Source: an uncultured Pseudomonadota bacterium
Lineage (GTDB): Bacteria > Pseudomonadota > Alphaproteobacteria > RF32 > CAG-239
Length of the DNA stretch: 56,167 nt
Reading direction: 5' to 3'
Assembly: GCA_949286215.1 (NCBI GenBank)
Contig: CASDYX010000008.1
Coordinates: forward strand, 1-56,167
The position numbers were made by a program, and so were the translations under genes. Each line of letters begins with the position of its first letter. Positions within the stretch are counted from its first letter, which is position 1. Shown here in pieces: positions 20,237 to 27,477 of the stretch. The notes beneath the pieces are model-generated. The model worked only from the letters and a program-made list of their open reading frames with translations, searched no databases and was not told where the DNA came from.

Positions 20237-20273
20237 AAAAGAAAACCCCGTAATTTAATTACGAGGTTTTCTC
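20237..20273 (-). terminator. dnaA terminator
   Basis: GAAAACC-CGTAAT pairs with ATTACG-GGTTTTC around a short AT loop; on the minus strand it ends in TTTTCTTTT, about 30 bases after the dnaA stop. Confidence 0.75.
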
Positions 20274-20300
20274 ATTGTACTTTTATTTTAAGAAAGAAGA

Positions 20301-21752
20301 TTAAGCCTCTAAAGAGCGTCTTAAAGCATCAACATTTTCTGCCAAAGAAGCATCTTCCAAAATCAACTCCTCAACTTTGCGAACGGCATGCATAACGGTT
20401 GTATGGTCTCTGTCAAACTTGCGTCCGATTTCAGGCAAAGAGCGAGAAGTTAATTGCTTAGCCAAATACATAGCAATTTGTCTTGGACGAGCGACTGTAC
20501 GAGCTCTGCGAGAAGATTGCATTTCTTTAACTGAGATGTTGAAGTGCTCAGCGACTTTCTTTTGAATTTCATCAATTGTAGTGCGCTTATCAAAAGAGCG
20601 AAGCATGTCTTTCAAAACATCTTGTGTCATGTCCAAAGTGATTTCTTTGTCAGACAAGAGTTGAGAGTGAGCGATAACTCTGCGTAAAGCACCTTCCAAT
20701 TCGCGAATGTTAGAAGTAATCTTTTGAGCTAAAAATTCAGCAACTTTTTGAGGTAATTCGATACCTAATTGACGAGCTTTGTTCTCCAAAATACCCATTC
20801 TCAAATCAAAGTCAGTCGGGTGAATATCGGCAACCAAACCACAGCCGAGGCGAGATTTCAAACGAGCCTCGATTCCTTCCAAGTCAGAAGGAGATTTGTC
20901 GGCAGAGATAATGATTTGGCGACCTTCTTCAATCAAAGAATTGAAAGTATAGAAGAACTCTTCTTGAGTGGTGTCTTTACCGCCCATAAATTGAACGTCA
21001 TCAACCATCAAAACATCAACGGAACGGAATTGTTCTTTGAAGGCTGTTGTATCTTTGTAACGCAAAGCGCGAACAAATTTATACATAAACTTTTCAGCAG
21101 AGAGATAAACGATATTTCTGGTCGGGTCTTGTTGTTTAATATGCCAAGCAATTGCGTGCATTAAGTGGGTTTTGCCCAAGCCAACGCCTGAATATAAGAA
21201 CAACGGGTTAAAGGAAACGTTTCTGGATTCGGCAACTTTTCTTGCTGCGGCATAAGCAAATTCATTTGTTTTGCCGACAACAAAATTGTCGAAAGTATAT
21301 TGCGGATTTAAAGGCACAGACAAAGATTGTTGTGAATCACCGCTGAGTTGAAAATCGTTGTTGTTAGCCAAAACGGAGCTGATACCGCTTTGGTAAATGT
21401 TTGAAGGAGAAGGACTTGAAGAAATTTTCTTCAGTAAAGAGCGGCAGGAAGGATTGTAAAGACCTTTAGCTTCGTCCTGCATAGCTTGAACCACAAAATT
21501 AACGCTTTTAATGGCGGGATTTTTCTTTTCCCAAATTTTGTGGATTCTGTCGGAGTAGTGGGTGATAACCCAGTTACGCATAAAGCGTGTCGGTACGCAA
21601 ATATTCATAACACCGTCAGAAAAAGAACCCGGAGTAAGTGGTTTTAACCAACTGTCAAAAGCGGTTTCACCAACTTCATTTTTTAATTGGCTGCAAATCT
21701 GTCCCCATTGGTCTTGAACAGAATTGTTTATTATAGTAGCTTCGTCAGCCAT
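20301..21752 (-). CDS. dnaA: Chromosomal replication initiator DnaA
   Basis: Binds DnaA boxes and melts the origin. The 483 residues show domain I (about 10-95), a Ser/Asn-rich linker (about 105-150, domain II), the AAA+ domain with FDNFVVGKTNEFAYAAA, Walker A at about 189-196 (GVGLGKTH), Walker B VLMVDDVQF and the arginine-finger region (GIEARLKSRL), and the C-terminal DNA-binding domain with RPRQIAMYLAK and FDRDHTTVMHAVRK. GGGGAG precedes the ATG. Upstream is a 480-base AT-rich gap with a GANTC cluster; dnaA is monocistronic because terminators lie on both sides. Confidence 0.98.
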   Translation of the reverse strand: MADEATIINNSVQDQWGQICSQLKNEVGETAFDSWLKPLTPGSFSDGVMNICVPTRFMRNWVITHYSDRIHKIWEKKNPAIKSVNFVVQAMQDEAKGLYNPSCRSLLKKISSSPSPSNIYQSGISSVLANNNDFQLSGDSQQSLSVPLNPQYTFDNFVVGKTNEFAYAAARKVAESRNVSFNPLFLYSGVGLGKTHLMHAIAWHIKQQDPTRNIVYLSAEKFMYKFVRALRYKDTTAFKEQFRSVDVLMVDDVQFMGGKDTTQEEFFYTFNSLIEEGRQIIISADKSPSDLEGIEARLKSRLGCGLVADIHPTDFDLRMGILENKARQLGIELPQKVAEFLAQKITSNIRELEGALRRVIAHSQLLSDKEITLDMTQDVLKDMLRSFDKRTTIDEIQKKVAEHFNISVKEMQSSRRARTVARPRQIAMYLAKQLTSRSLPEIGRKFDRDHTTVMHAVRKVEELILEDASLAENVDALRRSLEA

Positions 21753-22158
21753 TTTATCTCCCCATCTAAAAAATAAGTTTCAAACTAATAGACTTTGTAG
21801 AACAACTCGGCTTTCCCCAAAACCTCAAACGTCATTTACAAAATCAAATTTCAACTTTCGTTCTTTACCTAAAATAATATTATCTCATTCCTTCTGTAAA
21901 AGCCCTCAAAAATCCATTAGTGTTATCCCCATAATCACATCATAAATTTTTGATAAAATCTCTTAAGGAGGTTTAAGAGAAAGAATTTTAGAAAAGATTC
22001 GAAAATTAAAATTTACGAGGTACTTCTCTAAAGTGATTCGGATACTAGCCTCACTCAAAAATAATTACAACAGAACATTTTAAGAACATTGCAATTAATT
22101 TTCTTGACACGGGATTCTTATCAGAGTCGTTGTGATTCGTAGGATTAGCGCATAAAAA
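21753..22158. promoter_or_regulatory. dnaA upstream region with GANTC cluster (possible cell-cycle control or origin region)
   Basis: This gap is AT-rich and has no gene that I can support. It holds five GANTC sites in 143 bases (starting at 21996, 22035, 22113, 22124, 22134), three of them within 26 bases. One DnaA-box-like site, TTATCCCCA, is at about 21923-21931. CTCTTAA and TTAAGAG (21960-21966 and 21973-21979) form a perfect inverted repeat around GGAGGT. I find no array of good DnaA boxes, so calling it oriC is not justified; control of dnaA by methylation is an inference from Caulobacter biology. Confidence 0.4.
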
Positions 22159-22210
22159 AACACAAACCAAAATTTCCCTTAGCAAGAAAGGAAAGAATGG
22201 TTTGTGTTCA
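22150..22210 (-). terminator. rpsT terminator
   Basis: AACACAAACCA (22159-22169) pairs perfectly with TGGTTTGTGTT (22198-22208); a second small stem sits in the loop, and a T-run follows on the minus strand. Confidence 0.85.
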
Positions 22211-22233
22211 AAAACACTTCTAAAAAAGTGAAA

Positions 22234-22494
22234 TTAAAGAGCCTTAATTTTTTTAGAAAGGCGAGAAACTGTACGAGAAGCGTTGTGCTTTTCGATAACA
22301 CCTTTTTGAGCAGCTCTCATCAATTCGGATTCTGCAACCAAGAAAGCAGCTTTAGCAGCTTCTTTGTTGTTTTCCAAAACAGCAGCGATTACTTTCTTAA
22401 CGAAAGTACGAACACGACTTCTGCGAGCACCGTTAATAACGGCTCTTTTATTATTTCTTTTAATTCTGGTTTTTGCCGATTTATGATTGGCCAT
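22234..22494 (-). CDS. rpsT: 30S ribosomal protein S20
   Basis: An 86-residue basic helical protein of the small ribosomal subunit. It begins MANHKSAKTRIKRNNKR as expected, has ARRSRVRTFVKKV, and ends HNASRTVSRLSKKIKAL, the conserved S20 C-terminal pattern. It has its own promoter and terminator. Its place beside dnaA is conserved in Alphaproteobacteria. Confidence 0.97.
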   Translation of the reverse strand: MANHKSAKTRIKRNNKRAVINGARRSRVRTFVKKVIAAVLENNKEAAKAAFLVAESELMRAAQKGVIEKHNASRTVSRLSKKIKAL

Positions 22495-22543
22495 AATATT
22501 AATCCTGTCTTAAAAAGTTAAACAATATTAAATTCTGATATGC

Positions 22544-22573
22544 TTTATAAACTCTATGAAGGGTTTAAGTCAA
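22544..22573 (-). promoter_or_regulatory. rpsT promoter
   Basis: On the minus strand TTGACT (22568-22573), then TATAAA (22544-22549) after 18 bases, or TTATAA after 17. Confidence 0.6.
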
Positions 22574-22619
22574 CACAAATTTTTGCAAAAAAGTCTGTTT
22601 TTTGGCTTTTTTTAAGCTC

Positions 22620-23381
22620 TTAGGAGTGTTTTGCAATAAATTCGTTAAGGGCGGACTTAAATTCTTCGCTGTTTAGGCACATTCTGCAGCTTTGCGCTTC
22701 GGCAACGAGTCCGGATTCTAAAGGAGCATTTGCGGCGGCTTGTTTGATAACTTGTTTTGCTACTTCAACAGCCATTGTTGACTGGTCGGCGATTCTCTTA
22801 GCAACCTTATATGCTTCTGCATCCAAATCAACTAAAGGAATAATTCGGCTAACGAGTCCGCACTTTTCGGCTTCTTCGGCATTAAGTGCGCGTCCGCTTA
22901 AAATCACTTCCATAGCTTTTGCTTTGCCGATAGCTTTTGTGAGGAGCTGTGTCGCACCAAAACAAGGAATCATGGCAAGGCTGAGTTCGGGTTGACCGAA
23001 TTTTGCATTATCAGCCGCCAAAACAATATCGCAGCTCAAAGCAATTTCGCATCCGATTCCCAAGGCAAAGCCGGCCACTTCGGCAATAATTGGTTTGCGT
23101 GTCATTCTAAAAATGCTCATATATTTATGCATCTTCATGAGTTCGGTGTCTTTGGTATTTACTTTATCAACCAAATCTCTGACATCGATTCCCGTTGCAA
23201 AGGCTTTGTCGCTTCCTTTGATGATGATGGCTTTTATTCTATCGTCTTCATCGAAAGCCTGAGTTTGTGAAGTGAGTTCTTGAAGCATTTCTTCGCTGAC
23301 GGCGTTAAGGGCTTTAGGTCGGTTAAGGGTAATAATTCCGACATTTCCTCTGATTTCGCTGACAAGTGTATTTAATTCCAT
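22620..23381 (-). CDS. Enoyl-CoA hydratase/isomerase family protein
   Basis: A 253-residue crotonase-fold enzyme, probably hydrating 2-enoyl-CoA. It has ITLNRPKALNAVS, the oxyanion-hole segment FATGIDVRDL and GFALGIGCEIALSCD, and both Glu positions used by true hydratases (the E of GCEIALS and the E of FGQPELSLAMIP). The gene normally sits between mutM and rpsT in Alphaproteobacteria, as here. No other beta-oxidation genes are visible, so the physiological substrate is unclear. Confidence 0.92.
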   Translation of the reverse strand: MELNTLVSEIRGNVGIITLNRPKALNAVSEEMLQELTSQTQAFDEDDRIKAIIIKGSDKAFATGIDVRDLVDKVNTKDTELMKMHKYMSIFRMTRKPIIAEVAGFALGIGCEIALSCDIVLAADNAKFGQPELSLAMIPCFGATQLLTKAIGKAKAMEVILSGRALNAEEAEKCGLVSRIIPLVDLDAEAYKVAKRIADQSTMAVEVAKQVIKQAAANAPLESGLVAEAQSCRMCLNSEEFKSALNEFIAKHS

Positions 23382-23389
23382 TTTTGCCT

Positions 23390-23767
23390 CTATAATTTGT
23401 TTTTAACCGTAATTCTGACTTCCAAAGGTTTAGCGGATTCTCTCACAATTTCGAGCATCTCGTTTTCACGGTAAAAGAGCAAGGTGTTGCCATCTCTGCC
23501 TTGATAGTTCCAACCGAGTTGCGGCAAGGTTTTAACATAAAAATTTTCAATAGCCTTAAAACCGATTCTCGAACTGGTAAAATAAGCCTCAACAAAGCGA
23601 GATTCCTCATTTCCGAAACTAATGGTGTCTTTTTGAATTTGGGTAACGCCCTCCATCAAAGGCACATCTTCCAGTCCGTCAATAAAGGTTGTTGCCCAGC
23701 CTTTACCAGACATAAACAAGATACTTAAACCGCAAATCGTTATAATTTTGTAAATATGTTTTTTCAT
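23390..23767 (-). CDS. Small secreted/periplasmic protein of unknown function
   Basis: 125 residues with an N-terminal signal sequence (MKKHIYKIITICGLSILFMSGKGWA, cut about residue 25). The mature part has a strand/helix pattern with FYVKTLPQLGWNYQGRDGNTLLFYRENEMLEI, which recalls small alpha/beta proteins found beside mutM or ech genes in Alphaproteobacteria. It starts 6 bases after mutM and ends 8 bases before the enoyl-CoA hydratase, so the three are co-transcribed. Function unknown. Confidence 0.75.
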   Translation of the reverse strand: MKKHIYKIITICGLSILFMSGKGWATTFIDGLEDVPLMEGVTQIQKDTISFGNEESRFVEAYFTSSRIGFKAIENFYVKTLPQLGWNYQGRDGNTLLFYRENEMLEIVRESAKPLEVRITVKNKL

Positions 23768-23773
23768 CTTTTC

Positions 23774-24607
23774 TCACTTTTGTTTTTCAGGACAGAAAAA
23801 TGTGGAGCGTCCGCCCAAAACAATTTTTTGTACGCCGCCGTTTTTTAGACCGCAAGTACAACCAGGGCAAGGCATTCCGGTTTTGTTATAAACGCAATGT
23901 TGGTTTTGAAAATAGCCAAGGCTTCCATCCGGCTTTTTATAGTCTCTAAGAGTTGAACCGCCGGCTGAAATTGCTTTTTTCAAAACATCTCTGATGGCAT
24001 CAATTAGGGCTTTGCATTCTTTTAATGTTAGAGTTGAAGATTCTCTAGAAGGTAAAATTCTTGCTTCAAACAAAGCCTCTGAGGCATAAATATTTCCGAT
24101 TCCATTAATGATTTTCTGGTCAAGTAAGGCAATTTTGATAGCAATTTTTTTATTTTTTAGTTTTTCATGCAAAAGCTGAGCGGTTAATTTTTCATCAAAC
24201 GGGTCCAGACCGGAATTTTGAAAAATTTTGTTTTGAATAAGCTCATCTGTCTTGCAATAAGTGAGCAACCCAAAACGCCTTGGGTCGTGGTAAATCACGA
24301 TTCCGTTGGAAGTTTCAAACACCACATGGTCATGTTTTTCAATTTCAGGCATTGTATCGCAAATTTTCACCCTGCCGCTCATGCCTAAGTGCCAAATAAT
24401 GCTGTAACCGTTATCAAGTGAAATCACAATATATTTAGCGATTCTTTGATAATCAGTAATTTGGGTATGGATAACTTTTTGTGCGAAATCGTCAGGAATA
24501 ATTTGCCGAAAGCGATTGTCGTTTATGCGAACATTGACTATATTAGCATAACCGATAGCTTTTTTAAGAGCATTTTTAATTGTTTCGACTTCGGGCAATT
24601 CGGGCAT
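23774..24607 (-). CDS. mutM: Formamidopyrimidine-DNA glycosylase, with modified zinc finger
   Basis: Removes 8-oxoguanine and other oxidised purines and cuts the strand by beta/delta elimination. The 277-residue protein starts MPELPEVETI: the N-terminal Pro and E3 are catalytic, K58 (RIAKY) is conserved, NGIGNIYASEALF is the helix-two-turn-helix, and R268-region GGRSTF is the finger tip. The C-terminal zinc finger keeps C247, C250 and C272, but the fourth Cys (expected at 275) is Lys in the ending FCPEKQK. An extra Cys (C252) and a five-residue insert may compensate. It heads the mutM - small protein - ech operon. Confidence 0.95.
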   Translation of the reverse strand: MPELPEVETIKNALKKAIGYANIVNVRINDNRFRQIIPDDFAQKVIHTQITDYQRIAKYIVISLDNGYSIIWHLGMSGRVKICDTMPEIEKHDHVVFETSNGIVIYHDPRRFGLLTYCKTDELIQNKIFQNSGLDPFDEKLTAQLLHEKLKNKKIAIKIALLDQKIINGIGNIYASEALFEARILPSRESSTLTLKECKALIDAIRDVLKKAISAGGSTLRDYKKPDGSLGYFQNQHCVYNKTGMPCPGCTCGLKNGGVQKIVLGGRSTFFCPEKQK

Positions 24608-24667
24608 ATTAACCTCTGAGGTGGTGATTATTTTAAGGTAAAAACCTTAAATTTAAGGGTATTATAA

Positions 24668-25750
24668 ATGATAAATGGATTTTTACAATTCTTAAAAAAA
24701 CAAAAGTTAGCAATTCAACTGGCAAAAGAAGATATGCTGTTTTTGCTTTATCCGTTAGAGATGTTTCAAACAACATTACCCTTATCTCGATTCTTTTTAA
24801 AAAAGTCGTCTTTATCTCCGGCTCAAAGAGTTGAAAATTATATCTCAACCCATCATGATACGTTGCTTTCGCTCTATTCTACAACGCTTGCATTAAGCTA
24901 TAATATTCAACCGCCGCGCCATGCTTCAGCAACACTAAAAGGCGACATAGAAATCAAACAAGCTCTCTCCTTGCAAGACTATTCCTTAGGCGAGGAATTA
25001 GTGCCGGAATTGGTAAGCTCTAATCCCACGTTAGATGAAGATTATTTGCTAAACACTTTGGAACTGAATTCGGATATGCGTTTATATGGTGCGGAATTAT
25101 CAGAACTTCAAACCTATGCATCGGAATGTGGTGAAGCTATCCCTATAAGTGTTGATTGGCAGCAAACCTCCTCAGATAAATTATTTGTCTTTTTTGAAGA
25201 TGAAATAACCGATTCTGTAAGCTTGCCCACAAATGCGCAGCATAATTTAGCCGCAATATTTTTTCATCTTCTGTATCATAAAGCATACTTGGTTTTGGAT
25301 TGGCAATCGGTTCTTTATAATAATCAAGGAAAAGTCTTTTGGCGAGATTTTTCGGTAATTCGAAATTTAACTCCGGAGTTGCAAAAATATGCGTTGCAAA
25401 ATATGTTGGAAAAAACGGCTCCGAAAAATTCTGATGAACATAATGTAAAGCGTGCATTGGATTTGTTGCGTTATTATTGTCCGCAAGTAAATTTAGTTGA
25501 ACTATCCAAGCAAATCGGCGGTAAGATATTGTCTGATTTCAAAACCCATGATAATGAATGGAGCAAGATAAACTCTCCTCACTTGCAGCAATTAAATGCA
25601 GGCGATGGGCATAATAGAATTCCGCTATCAAGTAAAAATCTCTATCAGCTTCTCAAATCAAAACCAATACCTAAACATTGGGGGAAATCGTCATTGTACT
25701 ATTGGGGACCTTTGATTTTGGCAGCTTTTTTGATTTATTACTTTCTTTAG
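24668..25750 (+). CDS. Degenerate UbiB-like (ABC1/AarF) pseudokinase
   Basis: A 360-residue protein that I read as a decayed UbiB, the membrane kinase-like protein needed for ubiquinone synthesis. Residues 135-175 (SDMRLYGAELSELQTY ... VDWQQTS) follow the UbiB pattern D-R-E-A-x-x-SE ... VDW-x-x-TS. Residues 206-240 (YLVLDWQSVLY, then VFWRDFSVIRNLTPE) occupy the places of FHADxHPGNxF and DFGxxGRLxPE: the two Asp (D211, D227) remain, but the HPGN loop and DFG Gly are lost. The N-terminal KxGQ motif is not visible. One C-terminal membrane segment (about 344-360) remains. It faces mutM, where alphaproteobacterial ubiE-ubiB normally stand; ubiE is absent. Confidence 0.65.
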   Translation: MINGFLQFLKKQKLAIQLAKEDMLFLLYPLEMFQTTLPLSRFFLKKSSLSPAQRVENYISTHHDTLLSLYSTTLALSYNIQPPRHASATLKGDIEIKQALSLQDYSLGEELVPELVSSNPTLDEDYLLNTLELNSDMRLYGAELSELQTYASECGEAIPISVDWQQTSSDKLFVFFEDEITDSVSLPTNAQHNLAAIFFHLLYHKAYLVLDWQSVLYNNQGKVFWRDFSVIRNLTPELQKYALQNMLEKTAPKNSDEHNVKRALDLLRYYCPQVNLVELSKQIGGKILSDFKTHDNEWSKINSPHLQQLNAGDGHNRIPLSSKNLYQLLKSKPIPKHWGKSSLYYWGPLILAAFLIYYFL

Positions 25751-26048
25751 TATGGGGAAGATTTTCAATTTTTTCAAAAATTTTAATGGCTCTGCGAGGA
25801 AAGCAATTTCCTTGTTTGCATAATACTTCATCAGCAACATCTTGATAATACATCAACATAAAAAGTCTGGTCAAATACGTTAGTCCCAAACCATAGTCAG
25901 GCAAACTTTCCAATACTTCAAAAATTTTGTTACGATTAATTTTTTCATGTTTGCAAATATTATCTAAAGCGCCCCATTCTTCCTGACACAGGCGCATACT
26001 TGTACGTCTCTTATTAATGATAATAACGCGGTTAAGTAGTTTCGTCAT
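25671..26048 (-). CDS. Ribbon-helix-helix (RHH_4-type) protein
   Basis: 125 residues. The N-terminal half (IINKRRTSMRLCQEEWGALD, then KINRNKIFEVLESL) matches the ribbon-helix-helix domain common in Alphaproteobacteria, in which a basic strand RRTSxRL inserts into the DNA major groove. The C-terminal part is helical, then Lys/Ser-rich and disordered. Its last 80 bases overlap the 3' end of the convergent UbiB-like gene, so either the genes truly overlap or this C-terminus is recent. Confidence 0.7.
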   Translation of the reverse strand: MTKLLNRVIIINKRRTSMRLCQEEWGALDNICKHEKINRNKIFEVLESLPDYGLGLTYLTRLFMLMYYQDVADEVLCKQGNCFPRRAIKIFEKIENLPHTKESNKSKKLPKSKVPNSTMTISPNV

Positions 26049-26172
26049 CTAATCATCCGTTTCTTGATAAAATAGATTTTAAGATATTGCTTTAAATTCT
26101 TTATGCGCTAATAATAGAACATAAAAAATTAAAATACAATTAAAAAGAGTAAATAAAATAAAAAACAAGTAA

Positions 26173-26715
26173 ATGAGAAAGATACAACGCACCAAAAAAT
26201 ACTTTGCGCCGCAAACAGATGACAAGGAGCGCAAATGCGATCACCCCGGCTGTGATAAGGCGGGAGAGTACCGTGCGCCCAAAGACCGCTCGCTAAAAGA
26301 GTATTATTGGTTTTGCCTAAAACATGTTCAGGAATATAACGCCAAGTGGAATTACTATGCCGGCGAGATTCCCGATGAAGACGAGAGCGAAAAGGCCAGA
26401 ATGCGTTTTAGTTTTCGCTCTAAAGTTCGTTACAAACATGGCTATACTTTTAAGGATGACTTTGGCTTTTTTGGCGAATACGGCACAGCTTACAGTAGTG
26501 CGCAAGAAGAGAAGTATTTTAGTGCCGAAGAGCGAAAATGTCTGGAGATAATGGAGTTAAAAATCTCCGAAGTCAGCTTAGAAAGTCTTAAAAGACAATA
26601 TAAAAAACTGGCAAAAAAATATCACCCTGACGCAAATCACGGTGATAAAGATGCTGAAGAAAAGTTCAAGCAGCTCACCAATGCTTATAGTCTGCTGCTA
26701 GCCAAACTTTCCTAA
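26173..26715 (+). CDS. J-domain protein with N-terminal zinc-type motif
   Basis: 180 residues. Residues 22-51 hold C22-x4-C27 ... C48-x2-H51 (KCDHPGC, FCLKHV), a likely metal site, followed by [11 protein letters not shown]; this arrangement is known in alphaproteobacterial J-domain proteins. The C-terminal J domain (about 125-180) has the HPD triad in [11 protein letters not shown], needed to stimulate DnaK ATPase. It is unlike the full DnaJ at 38.4 kb and probably a specialised DnaK co-chaperone. Its stop is 2 bases from the convergent tsaB stop. Confidence 0.85.
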   Translation: MRKIQRTKKYFAPQTDDKERKCDHPGCDKAGEYRAPKDRSLKEYYWFCLKHVQEYNAKWNYYAGEIPDEDESEKARMRFSFRSKVRYKHGYTFKDDFGFFGEYGTAYSSAQEEKYFSAEERKCLEIMELKISEVSLESLKRQYKKLAKKYHPDANHGDKDAEEKFKQLTNAYSLLLAKLS

Positions 26716-26717
26716 AT

Positions 26718-27380
26718 TTATTTAATGCAAACATCAGGAGCGCGCAAATAAACCGGTTTAGGATAATCGGTTGTTTTTTTCTGAAATTTGCGAATAGCAC
26801 ATAAAGCCAAATCTTCAATATCCAAATGTGGTTTCATCAAAATGGAGTGGAGGCTCAAACCGGTCGGCGTCGCCAAAAATCTTTCCACGCCGTCGCCGAT
26901 AAATGAAACTTTTTTACCCCTGAGTTCGGCAATAATATCTTCTCTGTTGAGAGCATTAGGCTCAGTGATTTTGTTAAGGTGTTCATCAAAGAGTTGAAAG
27001 TAAAAATCCTCTCTTTTGGTTTCAATAATCACGGCATTAACCGGTGCGATTTCTTCAGGGGTCCAAGACAAAGAGTAAGCATAAGCATCAAAGGCAGAAA
27101 CCCCCGTCACCACCATTTTAGGACAAGCAAAAGCAAATGCTCTGGCCGCTGAAATGCTGGAGCGTACACCCGTAAAAGACCCAGGTCCCGTGCAAACAGC
27201 CATCAAATCCAAATCTTTGACTTGCAGATTGTGTTTTTGCAACAAATTTTGAATAGCCGGAATAAGCACCTCAGCTTGGCCAAAATCCATTTCCTCCACA
27301 AATTTGTCGAGGCATTTTTCATCTTTCATCAAAGCGACCGAACATCCGGCAGCAGTAGTATCAAAAGCAAGACTATACAT
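26718..27380 (-). CDS. tsaB: tRNA threonylcarbamoyladenosine biosynthesis protein TsaB
   Basis: Non-catalytic partner of TsaD and TsaE in making the t6A base next to the anticodon of ANN-decoding tRNAs. The protein opens with SLAFDTTAAGCSVAL and has TGPGSFTGVRSSISAARAFA, the family signature. The ATG at 27378-27380 gives 220 residues; an in-frame GTG four codons upstream is possible, and neither has a strong Shine-Dalgarno. Transcribed away from the PAS gene. Confidence 0.93.
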   Translation of the reverse strand: MYSLAFDTTAAGCSVALMKDEKCLDKFVEEMDFGQAEVLIPAIQNLLQKHNLQVKDLDLMAVCTGPGSFTGVRSSISAARAFAFACPKMVVTGVSAFDAYAYSLSWTPEEIAPVNAVIIETKREDFYFQLFDEHLNKITEPNALNREDIIAELRGKKVSFIGDGVERFLATPTGLSLHSILMKPHLDIEDLALCAIRKFQKKTTDYPKPVYLRAPDVCIK

Positions 27381-27477
27381 AATTTTGTTCACTTAGTTGT
27401 TTTTAGTGTTTGAATAATTTGTTTTATATTATAAATTCACAACAGATACAATAATTTTATGGTATATTTGCGTTAAA

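Noticed and set aside
21960..21979. Ribosome site TAAGGAGGT on the plus strand
   Set aside because: No ATG, GTG or TTG with an open frame follows at a usable distance; the bases are part of an inverted repeat.
22105..22133. Plus-strand promoter starting with TTGACA (22105-22110) upstream of the rpsT terminator
   Set aside because: No -10 hexamer at 16-19 bases and no gene downstream in that direction.
21753..22158. Origin of replication (oriC)
   Set aside because: Only one near-match DnaA box (TTATCCCCA) was found, without an array or a clear melting region. AT-richness and dnaA proximity are not enough; GC skew would be decisive.
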